Below are positions 35,301 through 39,424 of a DNA stretch of 64,000 nucleotides, one piece after another. The stretch is from the NCBI GenBank assembly GCA_032622095.1, contig CP136064.1, positions 179,526,011 to 179,590,010 of the forward strand, in the 5' to 3' direction. The DNA comes from Siphonodentalium dalli. Lineage: Eukaryota; Mollusca; Scaphopoda; Gadilida; Siphonodentaliidae. The stretch's first letter is position 1. The number at the start of each line of letters is the position of its first letter. The position numbers and the translations under genes were made by a program. The notes beneath the pieces were generated by a model, which had not been told where the DNA came from, searched no databases, and worked only from the letters and a program-made list of their open reading frames with translations.

Positions 35301-35568
35301 GTCAGTATTGAGGCTTACTCTGGATCACATGCTTGAAATTGATCTTGCATTATTGACTTATTGGAGATATAAGATATTCTTGAGTTTGATTGTTTAATTA
35401 TCACCTGTGTTATTTCAGCAAACGTTCATTCTGAAGAATGCAGAGTTCATCTTGGAAACACTAATGACCAAAGTGGAGAAAGTATACACAGAGAAACACA
35501 TAGACTTTCCTGATCAGCTTCACAAACTGCGGAATCATTATAGGAAAGTGAAAACCATGGCTAAATGA
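4449..35568 (+). CDS. EXOC8: EXOC8 (exocyst complex component 8 / Exo84), 15 coding exons, start exon not found
   Basis: Exo84 is a subunit of the octameric exocyst, which tethers secretory vesicles to the plasma membrane before SNARE fusion; in mammals its PH domain binds active Ral GTPase. The fifteen exons listed separately splice in one continuous frame into 662 residues plus a TGA stop. Numbering from the first visible codon (4451): an N-terminal coiled-coil segment ending FIETAREIS (about 15-50); the motif EMYQLSHM (from 55); LLEKVEGCS (107-115); a PH domain at about 118-228 containing LAVVNV and LMFPESRM; a charged Lys-rich linker; WLQELPEDLDMCIAQRHFEE, which starts the Exo84 C-terminal helical region; then RSLRGGP and helices to the C terminus. 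Human EXOC8 is 725 residues; the difference is mainly a missing Ala/Gly-rich insert before the PH domain. The first exon joins in mid-codon, so at least one upstream exon with the initiator Met is missing. Introns are packed with transposons. Confidence 0.95.
4605..4790 (+). mobile_element. Family D MITE copy 1 (TA-flanked, partly duplicated), at the EXOC8 exon 1 donor
   Basis: Starts CAGTAATGCCCTAAATAATC, directly after TA at 4603-4604. The internal text (GGGTAATTTTTCAGGATTTA, GGCTTGTTGCCATTCAT) occurs twice in this copy. The same start follows TA at 8378 and 49365, in slightly changed form at 46823, and in reverse ending 61567. TA flanks plus a CAGT end fit a Tc1/mariner-type non-autonomous element. 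Confidence 0.7.
5274..8295 (+). mobile_element. Pearl-like (Helitron/Helentron-type non-autonomous) element with about 18 core repeats
   Basis: The left end is AGCTCAACTTAC with a mirrored GTAAGTTTGAGCT, followed by a CCGT-rich microsatellite (5318-5355). About 18 units of 145-165 bp follow, marked by GGCGCGGGCTACAGG and CATGTAGATGGGAACGAGT. Units alternate between a CATGACTAAATCCTTTGGCG type and a CAAAATTCAATCCATTGGCG type. The right end is CCTAAGTTGAGCTAC followed by the perfect hairpin AGTGTCATTGACACT. Core repeats plus microsatellite plus terminal hairpin match the published architecture of bivalve pearl elements. Reading frames here are repeat artefacts. Confidence 0.7.
8378..8475 (+). 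mobile_element. Family D MITE copy 2 (half element)
   Basis: Starts CAGTAATGCACTAAATAATC after TA and ends around GGAAAGCTCTC. It is a single arm of the palindromic family. Confidence 0.65.
8632..9097. mobile_element. Family E hairpin MITE copy 1
   Basis: Outer ends read AAGTCTGAGTTTAGTGTGCC and, in reverse, GCCTGAGTTTAGTGTGCC. Inside are two hairpins built from GAATGAGGTCCCCAGAGGGT and TGAATTTAGTGATGCTAGC and their complements, at 8669-8760 and 8975-9070. Between them lies the family's unique centre (CCATTGGGAACCTCAATTAT). No coding capacity. Confidence 0.7.
9123..9218 (+). CDS. EXOC8: EXOC8 coding exon 2
   Basis: Encodes residues 51-82: VLEGEMYQLSHMFTDQKNMM and a Met-rich tail. It corresponds to the human segment YLESEMYQLSHLLTEQK. 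Acceptor TTTACAG, donor GTGAGA; phase matches both neighbours. It is squeezed between a family E hairpin element ending about 25 bp upstream and a tandem-repeat element starting about 15 bp downstream. Confidence 0.94.
9233..9545. repeat. Pearl-like fragment with TATACCCCC palindromic end
   Basis: TTATACCCCCAC and GGGGGGTATACTGGATT form a short palindromic end, then a CTGTCTGTCTGTCCAG microsatellite and core text (ATATCTCAGTCGTTGCTC, TTCTAGAGTCATAC). Related text resumes at 10345-10625 and, in reverse, at 45060-45375. Confidence 0.55.
9918..9985. mobile_element. Family A fragment
   Basis: TTCATGATGGGAGCTGTGCT, GCAGCATTAAAGATCCTGTG and CCAGTGCATTCTCTTATAAA are the left third of a family A element. 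Confidence 0.6.
10068..10326. mobile_element. Family A palindromic MITE (TTAA ends) copy 1
   Basis: Begins TTAACCCTTTTATGATGAGA. It carries two internal palindromes built from CATTCTCTTATATATGCGAG, each side of GTCTCCCA/TGGGAG, and ends CCAGTCATGGAATGC. TTAA plus CCC at the end suggests piggyBac-type mobilisation. Confidence 0.7.
10345..10625. repeat. Pearl-like core repeats
   Basis: Two units about 170 bp apart, each with CTGTCTGTC and CAGATATTTCAGC, and TCTCAATGAAAT-type text. They continue the family at 9233. Confidence 0.5.
10640..10832. mobile_element. Family A MITE copy 2
   Basis: Contains CCTCGCATATATAAGAGAAT, CCAGTGCATTCTCTTATGTA and TAATGCTGCACCAGCGCATC; ends CATCATGAAACGGTTAA. The left end is degraded. 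Confidence 0.65.
11175..11272 (+). CDS. EXOC8: EXOC8 coding exon 3
   Basis: Encodes residues 83-115. A variable acidic stretch is followed by the signature LAFLLEKVEGCS that precedes the PH domain. Acceptor TTGCAG, donor GTATGT. The variable part is short; human EXOC8 has a long Ala/Gly-rich insertion here. Confidence 0.94.
11481..11741. mobile_element. Family A MITE copy 3
   Basis: Starts TTAACCCTTCCAAGACTGGA and ends CTCCTGTCATGAAAGTGTTAA. It has two internal palindromes and spans about 260 bp. It lies 26 bp before EXOC8 exon 4. Confidence 0.72.
11767..11909 (+). CDS. EXOC8: EXOC8 coding exon 4 (start of PH domain)
   Basis: Encodes residues 116-162 with GRHLLHNGDLTEVDP and LQRVHAFLLNDSLMIASWLP, the first strands of the PH domain (human: QRVHGFLMNDCLLVATWLP). 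Acceptor AAATAG, donor GTATTA; ends two bases into an Arg codon. A 554-bp hAT-type element lies 38 bp after the donor. Confidence 0.95.
11947..12500. mobile_element. hAT-type MITE with perfect 8-bp target duplication
   Basis: Terminal inverted repeats TAGGGCCCTGCGAAT (11947-11961) and its exact complement (12486-12500) are flanked on both sides by CATGACAG (11939-11946 and 12501-12508). An 8-bp duplication and a CAGGG-like terminus fit the hAT superfamily. The 554 bp interior has no reading frame worth noting and repeats the theme GAATCAAATCG near both ends. Confidence 0.85.
13258..13508. mobile_element. Family B MITE (TTAA-type) copy 1
   Basis: Starts near AACCCTTTCTATACTAAGAT; internal marks are ATGGTCTATTATTGATTTTC and GGGAAATGTTCAGACAATAA; ends TTTAGTATAGAAAGAGTTAA. 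It lies in the intron before EXOC8 exon 5. Confidence 0.65.
13618..13771 (+). CDS. EXOC8: EXOC8 coding exon 5 (middle of PH domain)
   Basis: Encodes residues 163-214: GPVRYRFQGLYELDSLAVVN, then a segment with LMFPESRMYQADHAKSK. Nearly colinear with the human PH domain (DGLAVVNV, LLMFPESRIFQAENAKIK). Acceptor TTTCAG, donor GTATGT, phase 0 exit. Confidence 0.95.
13834..14093. mobile_element. Family A MITE copy 4
   Basis: TTAACCCTTTAATGACGGGA at the left and CAGTCATGGAAGGGTTAA at the right; 260 bp. The right TTAA (14090-14093) is also the left TTAA of the following family B element. Confidence 0.75.
14090..14312. mobile_element. Family B MITE copy 2
   Basis: TTAATCCTTTCTATACTAAA, ACTCATTGATGAGTAATTCC, then TTATTACCTGAACACCTCTC and TTTATAACTGATAGGGAGAA. 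The right terminus is lost. Confidence 0.65.
14800..15040. repeat. Unresolved GC-richer repeat-like segment
   Basis: Composition differs from its surroundings, with recurring GGACCAGT, TGGTCC and GGTCCTGT words. It may be part of a DNA element, but no matching ends were established. Confidence 0.25.
15269..16086 (+). mobile_element. Pearl-like element with TATACCCCCC end, CCGT microsatellite and three core repeats
   Basis: The palindromic end TATACCCCCCGCAACG...GGGGGGTATAC is followed by a GTCCGTCCGTCC-type microsatellite (15318-15382). Three ~165-bp units follow, sharing GGTGGAGTTATCCCCC, GCTTTTATTCCTACATTTTT and GCACCTGCGATTATGACGTC. It ends near GGGACTGTCACACCTCTAG. Confidence 0.65.
16368..16605. 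mobile_element. Family B MITE copy 3
   Basis: TTAACCCTCTCTATACTAAA at the left; inner hairpin from ATAATAAGTTCAACAAG and CTTATTATCTGAACATTTCC; the right end TATAACTGAATGGGGGAG is degraded. Confidence 0.68.
17146..17272 (+). CDS. EXOC8: EXOC8 coding exon 6 (PH C-terminal helix and Lys-rich linker)
   Basis: Encodes residues 215-256. RQWLDILEETKKKK is the closing PH helix (human REWLEVLEDTKR), followed by a Lys/Glu-rich linker that varies in the family. Acceptor ATTCAG, donor GTAGGT. The downstream boundary is supported by phase and the donor consensus more than by homology. Confidence 0.9.
17308..17455. mobile_element. Family B right half
   Basis: TTATTACCTGAACACCTCTC, ATCCATTTAGTATAGGAAGT, ending GTTAA; starts 36 bp after EXOC8 exon 6. 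Confidence 0.6.
17685..18540. mobile_element. Family B element split by a nested family A element
   Basis: The family B left part (17690-17776: TTAATCCTTTCTATAC, AATGGTCTATTAGTCATTTG) stops at TTAACCCTTCCATGACTAGA (17777), the start of a family A element. Family A resumes at about 18315 (TATAAGAGAATGCACTGGCA) and ends CCATCATGAAAGGG (about 18388). Family B then continues with GGTGATAAAAGCAGACGACA to about 18540. Family A itself is opened by about 450 bp that include a run of 15 G (17881-17895). Confidence 0.6.
18951..19094 (+). CDS. EXOC8: EXOC8 coding exon 7
   Basis: Encodes residues 257-304, with EEWLQELPEDLDMCIAQRHF and EEAVDLIER, almost identical to human EWIQELPEDLDVCIAQRDF. This is the start of the Exo84 C-terminal domain. 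Acceptor ATTACAG, donor GTATGG. The following intron (6.1 kb) holds the 4.8 kb long-inverted-repeat element. Confidence 0.95.
21184..21640 (+). repeat. SINE-like segment with tRNA-type internal promoter boxes
   Basis: GGTTCGACCATCC (21184-21196) is a good RNA polymerase III B box. A second tRNA-like stretch runs TAGCCGAGAGGTAGCG (21283 on) to CGGGGATCGCAACC (about 21321-21334). Downstream TGTGTGCACGTTAAAGAACG resembles conserved central parts of metazoan SINEs. There is no clear 3' tail, so this is at best a degraded copy. Confidence 0.4.
23267..23323 (+). repeat. 57-base G tract (one C)
   Basis: Uninterrupted G apart from C at 23308. It could form G-quadruplexes, and its exact length is liable to sequencing error. 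Confidence 0.9.
23536..23606. repeat. AT/GT-rich microsatellite
   Basis: Runs of TATATA mixed with TGTATATG within the 4.8 kb element. Confidence 0.7.
24067..25225. other. EXOC8 intron sequence without recognised elements
   Basis: AT-rich; several short open frames but no homology recognised and no clear repeat boundaries. Confidence 0.5.
25226..25277 (+). CDS. EXOC8: EXOC8 coding exon 8 (52 bp)
   Basis: A small exon encoding residues 305-322, VNEKLDKSPKTPAVKEFR, equivalent to human LNHYLEDKPSPPPVKELR. Acceptor TTTTAG, donor GTAACT. Phases 2 in and 2 out match the flanking exons exactly. Confidence 0.93.
25304..25391. repeat. Short hairpin element
   Basis: GTTATGGGACGCCTAGTGG (25304 on) pairs with CCACTAAGCGTCCCATAATG (about 25371-25390). 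Begins 26 bp after EXOC8 exon 8. Confidence 0.6.
25574..25933 (+). pseudogene. C-terminal fragment of a non-LTR retrotransposon (LINE) reverse transcriptase ORF
   Basis: A 119-codon open frame contains MIECFKIFNCYD, RTRGHNYKLYKERSNYDVRK, YTFSQRVVTTWNNLPDEVV and QFKNRLDHHW. These are the hallmarks of the extreme C terminus of CR1/L2/Jockey-type LINE ORF2 proteins (F-x-x-R-x-x-x-x-WN-LP-x-x-V...F-x-x-x-L-D). The polymerase and endonuclease domains are absent, so this is a 5'-truncated, dead copy in an EXOC8 intron. The stop codon lies in the first unit of the minisatellite that follows. Confidence 0.85.
25922..26199 (+). repeat. 41-bp minisatellite, seven units, at the LINE 3' end
   Basis: TGTGGACTTTAGTAGTAAAT begins at 25922, 25963, 26004, 26045, 26086, 26127 and 26168: exactly 41 bp each time, the last unit partial. 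Units differ mainly in a GATACATACTGATT versus GATACAAACGGGTT segment. Confidence 0.95.
26195..26226. mobile_element. Family A fragment
   Basis: GGCATAGGGTCTTTAATGCT then GCACCAG is a family A right-end piece fused to the minisatellite, about 30 bp before EXOC8 exon 9. Confidence 0.55.
26257..26401 (+). CDS. EXOC8: EXOC8 coding exon 9
   Basis: Encodes residues 322-370, including RVKQVTEGL, SPERSLRGGP and AVKQLIRLGKSAQ. Human has SPDRSLRGGP and AVSQLIRLGQCTKA. Acceptor TTTCAG, donor GTATGT. A degenerate copy of part of this exon lies 50 bp into the next intron. Confidence 0.95.
26451..26503 (+). pseudogene. Degenerate partial copy of EXOC8 exon 9
   Basis: GAGAGGTTACTACAGGCGAA and CAGCAAGACAGGCTGGCAA align with exon 9 bases 26324-26370 (GAGAGGTCACTACGGGG, CAGCAAGGCAGGCTGTCAA) at roughly 80% identity with one gap. 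It sits 50 bp into the following intron and has no splice acceptor, so it looks like a dead local duplication. Confidence 0.55.
26640..27215. repeat. Tandem core repeats, three to four units
   Basis: GGTATATGGATCTTTCACAA recurs as GGTATATGGAATTTTCACAA and GGTATATGGACCTTTCACAA (about 26682, 26847, 27006), about 160 bp apart, each with AACAATAT and CGAAAA-type text. Confidence 0.65.
27381..27561 (+). CDS. EXOC8: EXOC8 coding exon 10
   Basis: Encodes residues 371-430 (ACDLFLKNRSAIIKYNIRQL, KFEGATQLYIERLCYVMF). Human: ACELFLRNRAAAVHTAIRQL, RIEGATLLYIHKLCHVFF. Acceptor TTTCAG, donor GTAATA. Confidence 0.96.
27680..27790. repeat. Short inverted-repeat element
   Basis: TTATCACTGCAGTGAAGTGA (27680-27699) pairs with TCACTTTACTGCAGTGATAA (27771-27790). 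No other repeat was recognised at 27562-28603. Confidence 0.6.
28604..28734 (+). CDS. EXOC8: EXOC8 coding exon 11
   Basis: Encodes residues 431-474: VFIIWATEELKIFSGMFNRQ, VFGGKSNLSTVVECLNIAR. It matches the human segment AFVVWARSAMGMFVDAFSKQ followed by VFDSKESLSTAAECVKVAK. Acceptor TTTCAG, donor GTGAGT, phase 0 exit. Confidence 0.95.
28990..29398 (-). mobile_element. Family U copy 2 (inverted, partial, without the pearl-like insertion)
   Basis: Reversed, it starts TTAGGCCAAACTTTTTATTT, runs through GATTAAAGATACATAGG and GGCTTTAATTACCGTACC, then TTTAAAACTTTAAATAG and ATTCCTGGGATTTTATGG, matching 15070-15268 and 16087-16310 in order. Confidence 0.65.
29400..29527. mobile_element. Family B fragment
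   Basis: GGAAATGTTCAGATAATAAG and CTTATTATCTGAATTGTTTC form the inner hairpin; ends GTATAGAAAATGTTAA, 19 bp before EXOC8 exon 12. Confidence 0.65.
29546..29665 (+). CDS. EXOC8: EXOC8 coding exon 12
   Basis: Encodes residues 475-514, MGGHGLDAKFIFDSLVEAET then a helical stretch ending KHRAL (human LGDIGLDLTFIIHALLVKD). Acceptor TTATAG, donor GTAAGG. The acceptor is only about 20 bp from the end of a family B element. Confidence 0.93.
29815..30475. repeat. Inverted-repeat element in EXOC8 intron
   Basis: Bases 29893-30010 (ATAATAGCTGCTCTATAATC, GGCTTTCCTCGGTGATGATA) reappear complemented at 30357-30470 (CGTATCATCACAGAGGAAGG, GTTATAGAGCAGCTATTAAA). No coding content. Confidence 0.55.
31015..31120 (+). 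CDS. EXOC8: EXOC8 coding exon 13
   Basis: Encodes residues 515-549, EDKWRPMNHYSKETCDKFIQ then DMEICGVDEMNGLVY (human EEMWRRMNLMTPEALGKLKE, EMKSCGV). Acceptor TTACAG, donor GTGAGT. The preceding 90 bp of intron are open in the same frame, so a longer frame here is not evidence of extra coding sequence. Confidence 0.94.
31175..31935. mobile_element. Family F element copy 1
   Basis: TGATGTGAAACACTCTGGGA, GGAGAATAATCTTGCTCAAA and TATATTAATTAAATGC; later AACAAATATCAACAAGTACA and ATAATGAGTTGTCACATGTC. The order is the same as at 42098. Confidence 0.6.
32865..33120. mobile_element. Family A MITE copy 7
   Basis: TTAACCCTTTCATGACTGGA to CTCCCATCATAAAAGGGTTAA, with both internal palindromes. The right TTAA is shared with the family C element that follows. 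Confidence 0.75.
33117..33401. mobile_element. Family C MITE (TTAA-type) copy 1
   Basis: Left end TTAAGCAGCTGC and ACGTCAGTACTGAGTATGGA; right end ATTAGCAGCAAAGAGGTTAA. The complement of the right end, TTAACCTCTTTGCTGC, is the start of copy 2 at 51414. Confidence 0.65.
33473..33663 (+). CDS. EXOC8: EXOC8 coding exon 14
   Basis: Encodes residues 550-613: DNCFIALTNNTAMFSKTCLP, later LNLYTQDLDHFIMDTI and KHIETSLKSG (human DDCWVNLSYTVVAFTKQ, ALKLYFPELH, QHVDYSL). Acceptor TTTCAG, donor GTAAGT. Confidence 0.94.
33925..34185. mobile_element. Family E hairpin MITE copy 2
   Basis: Two near-perfect hairpins (33963-34055, 34071-34160) of GAATGAGGTCCCCAGAGGGT and complement around GATGCTAGCCCGCTATGCGG, with a minimal 15-bp spacer. 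The outer ends TGTGTCTGTCATTTGCAG match copy 5. Confidence 0.72.
34866..35105. repeat. Pearl-like fragment with TATACCCCC end
   Basis: TTATACCCCCACTTTTCAAA, GGGGGGTATACTGGATTTAC, then CCATCCATCTGTCAGTCCGT. Same family as 9233. Confidence 0.55.
35419..35568 (+). CDS. EXOC8: EXOC8 coding exon 15 (last, with stop)
   Basis: Encodes residues 614-662 (QTFILKNAEFILETLMTKVE and a basic end KVKTMAK) and stop TGA at 35566-35568. Human has KKAFIRQNASFLYETVLPVVE. The last seven codons and the stop are duplicated 60 bp downstream, preceded by an acceptor-like TTTCAG. Confidence 0.94.
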   Translation, partial: QTFILKNAEFILETLMTKVEKVYTEKHIDFPDQLHKLRNHYRKVKTMAK

Positions 35569-36850
35569 TGCTTGTTGTTTTCTTCCCATGCGAATAATTT
35601 CAGGAAAGTGAAGACCATGGCTAAATGATTCTGGTTGTTTGATCGTCCTACCATTCTTGTTATTGTGAAAATGATTATGTATGGGTTATGATTGAGTAGC
35701 TTTAGTGGGAGCTGAATTTTCTGTTGCATTGCCGCCATATATTAGCAAAACCTCTGGTTGATCTGGGTTGATCAGAAATTATTTTCCAAGAGCAATAAAA
35801 TAGTAATAAGATACAGAGGATCTCCAATGAGTTATGTTGAGATTTTAAGATTTTATGAAATGAGTTTCATAAAATCTATTTCCCAACATAACGAGTTGAA
35901 GATCTTGTATATCACATGAAAAAAACAAGAGCTTTATGCCTTTTTAACAAAACAAAATCCTTAAAAGAAGCTTAAAAATGCATACATTTACAAAGTTGGC
36001 TGTGATGCTTCACAACCGTATACAACAGTATTGCGCGCTCAGGATTGCAATGAAAACTATACTCCTCCAATTTGCCTCTTTGTTTTGTGTCTATTTTCGT
36101 TCATTTGTCACTTGTGACATATAAACTATGTGATATAAGGAAATATGTAATGGCTATTTTAAGGATATAATAGGGGTTTTATGTGATATAACTAAATAAA
36201 TGCTTGTGAGTACTTATTTGATTCCCATTGAATTATTTGCAGAGATGTTCAGCTATTAAACCCAATTATTAAGGTTATTTGGCCGCAATAATCAGAAAGC
36301 TGCCCACATCATAAGTAATAAAAAAGTATAATAATAAGTAGATAGTATTATACTAGAATAAGTAGAAAGTGACTAGAAACATTGCCAACAAGTCTACTGT
36401 AACATAAATAATGTCATACATGATTGCAGCTGAGGCTCACTGGTAACAAAATAAATAAATAAATATTGCCTGGCTGTGATTGCGCTGAAATATGTCCTTA
36501 TTCGCTGTGGTCCTACAGCAACCAATGTTGCCATTTTACTTCCTTCGCTACTCAGTCATATAGAAGCAAATATGTTAAGAACAAAGGATTTTTAGGCTTT
36601 CAAATGTTAATGTGTGGATGAGAATCATTTATTTATATGTTTAAATGTGCAATAAATTGTTGAATTTTATAGCTTATAGTTTTTTTTCTCATCCGATACT
36701 ACTGAAGGCATATTTTGCACAGGTAATCAAATTGAATTACCCATACACAGACTAATAATCATCTCACACACTTCAAAGTATCTTGGGACTTGCCAATATT
36801 TCATAGTTACCTATAAATGTGGAGTTGCCAATTAATAGTACTTCTGATTA
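35569..36850. other. EXOC8 3' flank, mostly unannotated
   Basis: Contains the 60-bp duplication of the EXOC8 end (35602-35640), candidate poly(A) signals and a hairpin GATTTTATGAAATGAGTTTC/ATAAAATC near 35850. No other gene was seen. Confidence 0.5.
35794..35799 (+). promoter_or_regulatory. Candidate EXOC8 polyadenylation signal AATAAA
   Basis: First canonical AATAAA after the EXOC8 stop, 226 bp downstream. Other AATAAA hexamers occur near 36187 and 36650, so the site actually used cannot be told from sequence. Confidence 0.4.
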
Positions 36851-37067
36851 ATGCTTTTATGATGGGAGCTGTGCTGGTGCAGCATTAAAGATCATGTGCC
36901 AGTGCATATGTAACAGAATACACTGGCTTACCAGGTCAATGTAAATATTGTCAGGCCAATGTATTCTTATATATGAGAGGCTCCCTATGGGAGACTCATA
37001 CATAAAGAGAATACATTGGCACATGGTTTTTGCAAAATTTCAGGAAGCTCCAGTCATGGAAGAGTGA
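36851..37067. mobile_element. Family A MITE copy 8
   Basis: TTTTATGATGGGAGCTGTGC to CCAGTCATGGAAGAGTGAG; palindromes partly eroded. Abuts family B at a decayed TTAA. Confidence 0.62.
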
Positions 37068-37303
37068 GCACTTTATTTACTAAATACTCATCAATGAGTA
37101 CCCTGTTCAGATTATAAGTTCAACAAATGTAAGTTGTTTGTTGATCTTATTATCTGAACATTTCCCTCCAATAAATGGACTCATTCTGCACTTATCTGTC
37201 ATCTGCTTATTTATCCTGAACACCTCCAGATGAATAATGGACCATTCCAGTGCATACATTTTATAACTGAATTGGAGAATGCATTTAGTATAGAAAGGGT
37301 TAA
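37068..37303. mobile_element. Family B MITE copy 7
   Basis: TTTACTAAATACTCATCAAT, inner hairpin TTATTATCTGAACATTTCCC, and the right end GCATTTAGTATAGAAAGGGTTAA. Confidence 0.7.
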
Positions 37304-37499
37304 GGTTACAAAGGGAAAGTTGCTTTTACATCATCCGTGTACCCAAAAGGTGCATGTCATGAATCGAGTCCATCTTACTGATACAAGGCTCTCATTGGAA
37401 CAGGACAGGGGGTGATGTTATTTATAACTATACTAAATACTCATTGACGAGTATTTATCCTCAGGATATGGATTGTTTCAAATTAAAACGGCATTTTTT

Positions 37500-37775
37500 C
37501 AAATATGGTGGGCTAGCGACAACAAATCTACCCTCTGGGAACCTCATTCTGCTTAGGCCTCAACTGCTATTGGAGACCTAGCATCAGACTGAAGTTCCCC
37601 AGTTGAAGTTCACCCATTAGGGGATATGGAAACTTCCCAAAAAGTAACCAAAAACAATGTTAATTTGATAGTATAGATACATCCCAGAAGAGGAGTCCTA
37701 AGCAAAACAGTGGGCTAGCATCACTAAATTCACCCTCTGGGGACCTCTTCTGTAAATGACAGACACACTAACTGC
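37500..37775. mobile_element. Family E copy 3 (left hairpin truncated)
   Basis: GTGGGCTAGCGACAACAAAT starts mid-hairpin; the centre GAAGTTCCCCAGTTGAAG and a right half-hairpin follow. Confidence 0.6.
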
Positions 37776-38433
37776 AGGGCTGCATCAGCCTCAGTGATAT
37801 TTAATCATGCTTTTGTCAGGCGGAGTTGTCCCCATATTTTCTAATTAAAATCATGGTTTTTGTGTCTGAATGATATCTTGAGCAATATCTGACAGAATTT
37901 TGTGATACGTGGTTCCCATTTGAGAATATGCAGGTAAAGTTTATGTTCATGGTGTGGTTACTTTCAAACATAGTATTGGTTCAGAGATTTTTTTTTAATG
38001 GAGATATGGCCCTTTTTCAACTTTGTAAATCAATTGTGCTGTCCAGTTGATAACTCGAGAAATATTTAATAGAATTTCAAAAGACCTTTTATTATGTCAA
38101 TTGTAGTGACATACTGGCTTTCATATCCCAGACAACAGATATAGTTTTAAGTATCACAGAATAATACTTTTAGGTTAATAAATCGGTCATATGAAAAATA
38201 TATCCCACTGATGGATTAAAACAAATGAGATATTTCAATATAAAATAACCTTATATTTCAGTAAATATATCACTTTAATACTATCAATGCAGATCCATAT
38301 TATTTGTAGCACTTCAACATACATAATAAATTCACAACATTCTGAGTATATCATCAAACATTCAGAACAAACCATCCACTGCTCAAAACACCAAAGGATA
38401 TTTATGTAGAAACAAAATCCCTTTTCGAGTGAA
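37776..38433. repeat. Degraded core-repeat-like sequence
   Basis: ATATCTTGAGCAATATCTGA and TCGAGAAATATTTAATAGAA, about 175 bp apart, with GGAGATATGGCCC suggest one or two old core units. The rest is unassigned. Confidence 0.35.
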
Positions 38434-38792
38434 ACCAAGTCTGAGTTTAGTGTGCCTGTTATTTGCAGAATGAGGTCCCCAGAGGGTGAATTTAGTGACG
38501 CTATCCCACACGGTGGGCTAGCATCACCAAATTCACCCTCTGGGGACCTCATTCTGCATGGCCTCATCTGCTTACAGGAGACAGACTCAAATTGAAGTTC
38601 CCAAATGGTGAATATTGTGATGTATACCCATTGGGAACCTCAATTATGCAATGTGTCATCTGCCAATTTGGGGATATGCATAAACTAAAAAAGGTGAATT
38701 TAGTGATGCTAGCCCCCTATGCGAGATAGCGTCACTAAATTCACCCTCTGGGGACCTCATTCTGCAAATGACAGACACTAAACTCAGGCTTG
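38434..38792. mobile_element. Family E hairpin MITE copy 4
   Basis: AAGTCTGAGTTTAGTGTGCC to ACACTAAACTCAGGCTT. Left hairpin 38465-38560 complete; right hairpin has lost its outer left arm. Confidence 0.7.
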
Positions 38793-39059
38793 ATGAAACT
38801 ATAATGTTACAACAGTGAGCTTGTTCTGTGCCCTACCAAATATATGGAATACCATTTTCAGTATTTTTAAGGTTTCTAACTTCATTGTTAACTGTTAAAT
38901 TTATAAATAGTGACCTATATATTTCAAGATGACAAAAGTTCTGTGTTATCTGTAGTTAAAATTATGTAACATTATCGAGATATAGAAGAGTACGAGGAAT
39001 ACCTGAGTTTATGAATGGGAATGTTTATAACTGAGTAGGAGAATCCATTCAGAAACAGA

Positions 39060-39205
39060 ATGGTTAACTGTGCCAGTGTATTCTCTTATAAATACGAGTC
39101 TCCCATAGGAGAGAATGCACTGGCTCGCAAGGTCACAATAAATATTGTTAGGCCAATGCATTCTCTTATCTATGGGATACTCACATATTTAAGATAATGC
39201 ATTGG
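39060..39205. mobile_element. Family A fragment copy 9
   Basis: CCAGTGTATTCTCTTATAAA, AGGCCAATGCATTCTCTTAT and AATGCATTGGTAGAGGG; termini lost. Confidence 0.55.
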
Positions 39206-39424
39206 TAGAGGGATATAGGATACACCCACAGTAGCAGAGAGTACCAATGAGTTGAATTGCTGGTTTAACCAAGTGGTGAACATTTGGTGCTCTGGGTGTA
39301 ATTTATTTAGGGGTGCATTTTATTTATATTATTAATTATTATTTTTGACTAGTTCAACGAATTTAGCTACTCAATTTAGCTACTCAATAGTAATGCTGTG
39401 GGTTACTTTTAAACCGAAAATGAA

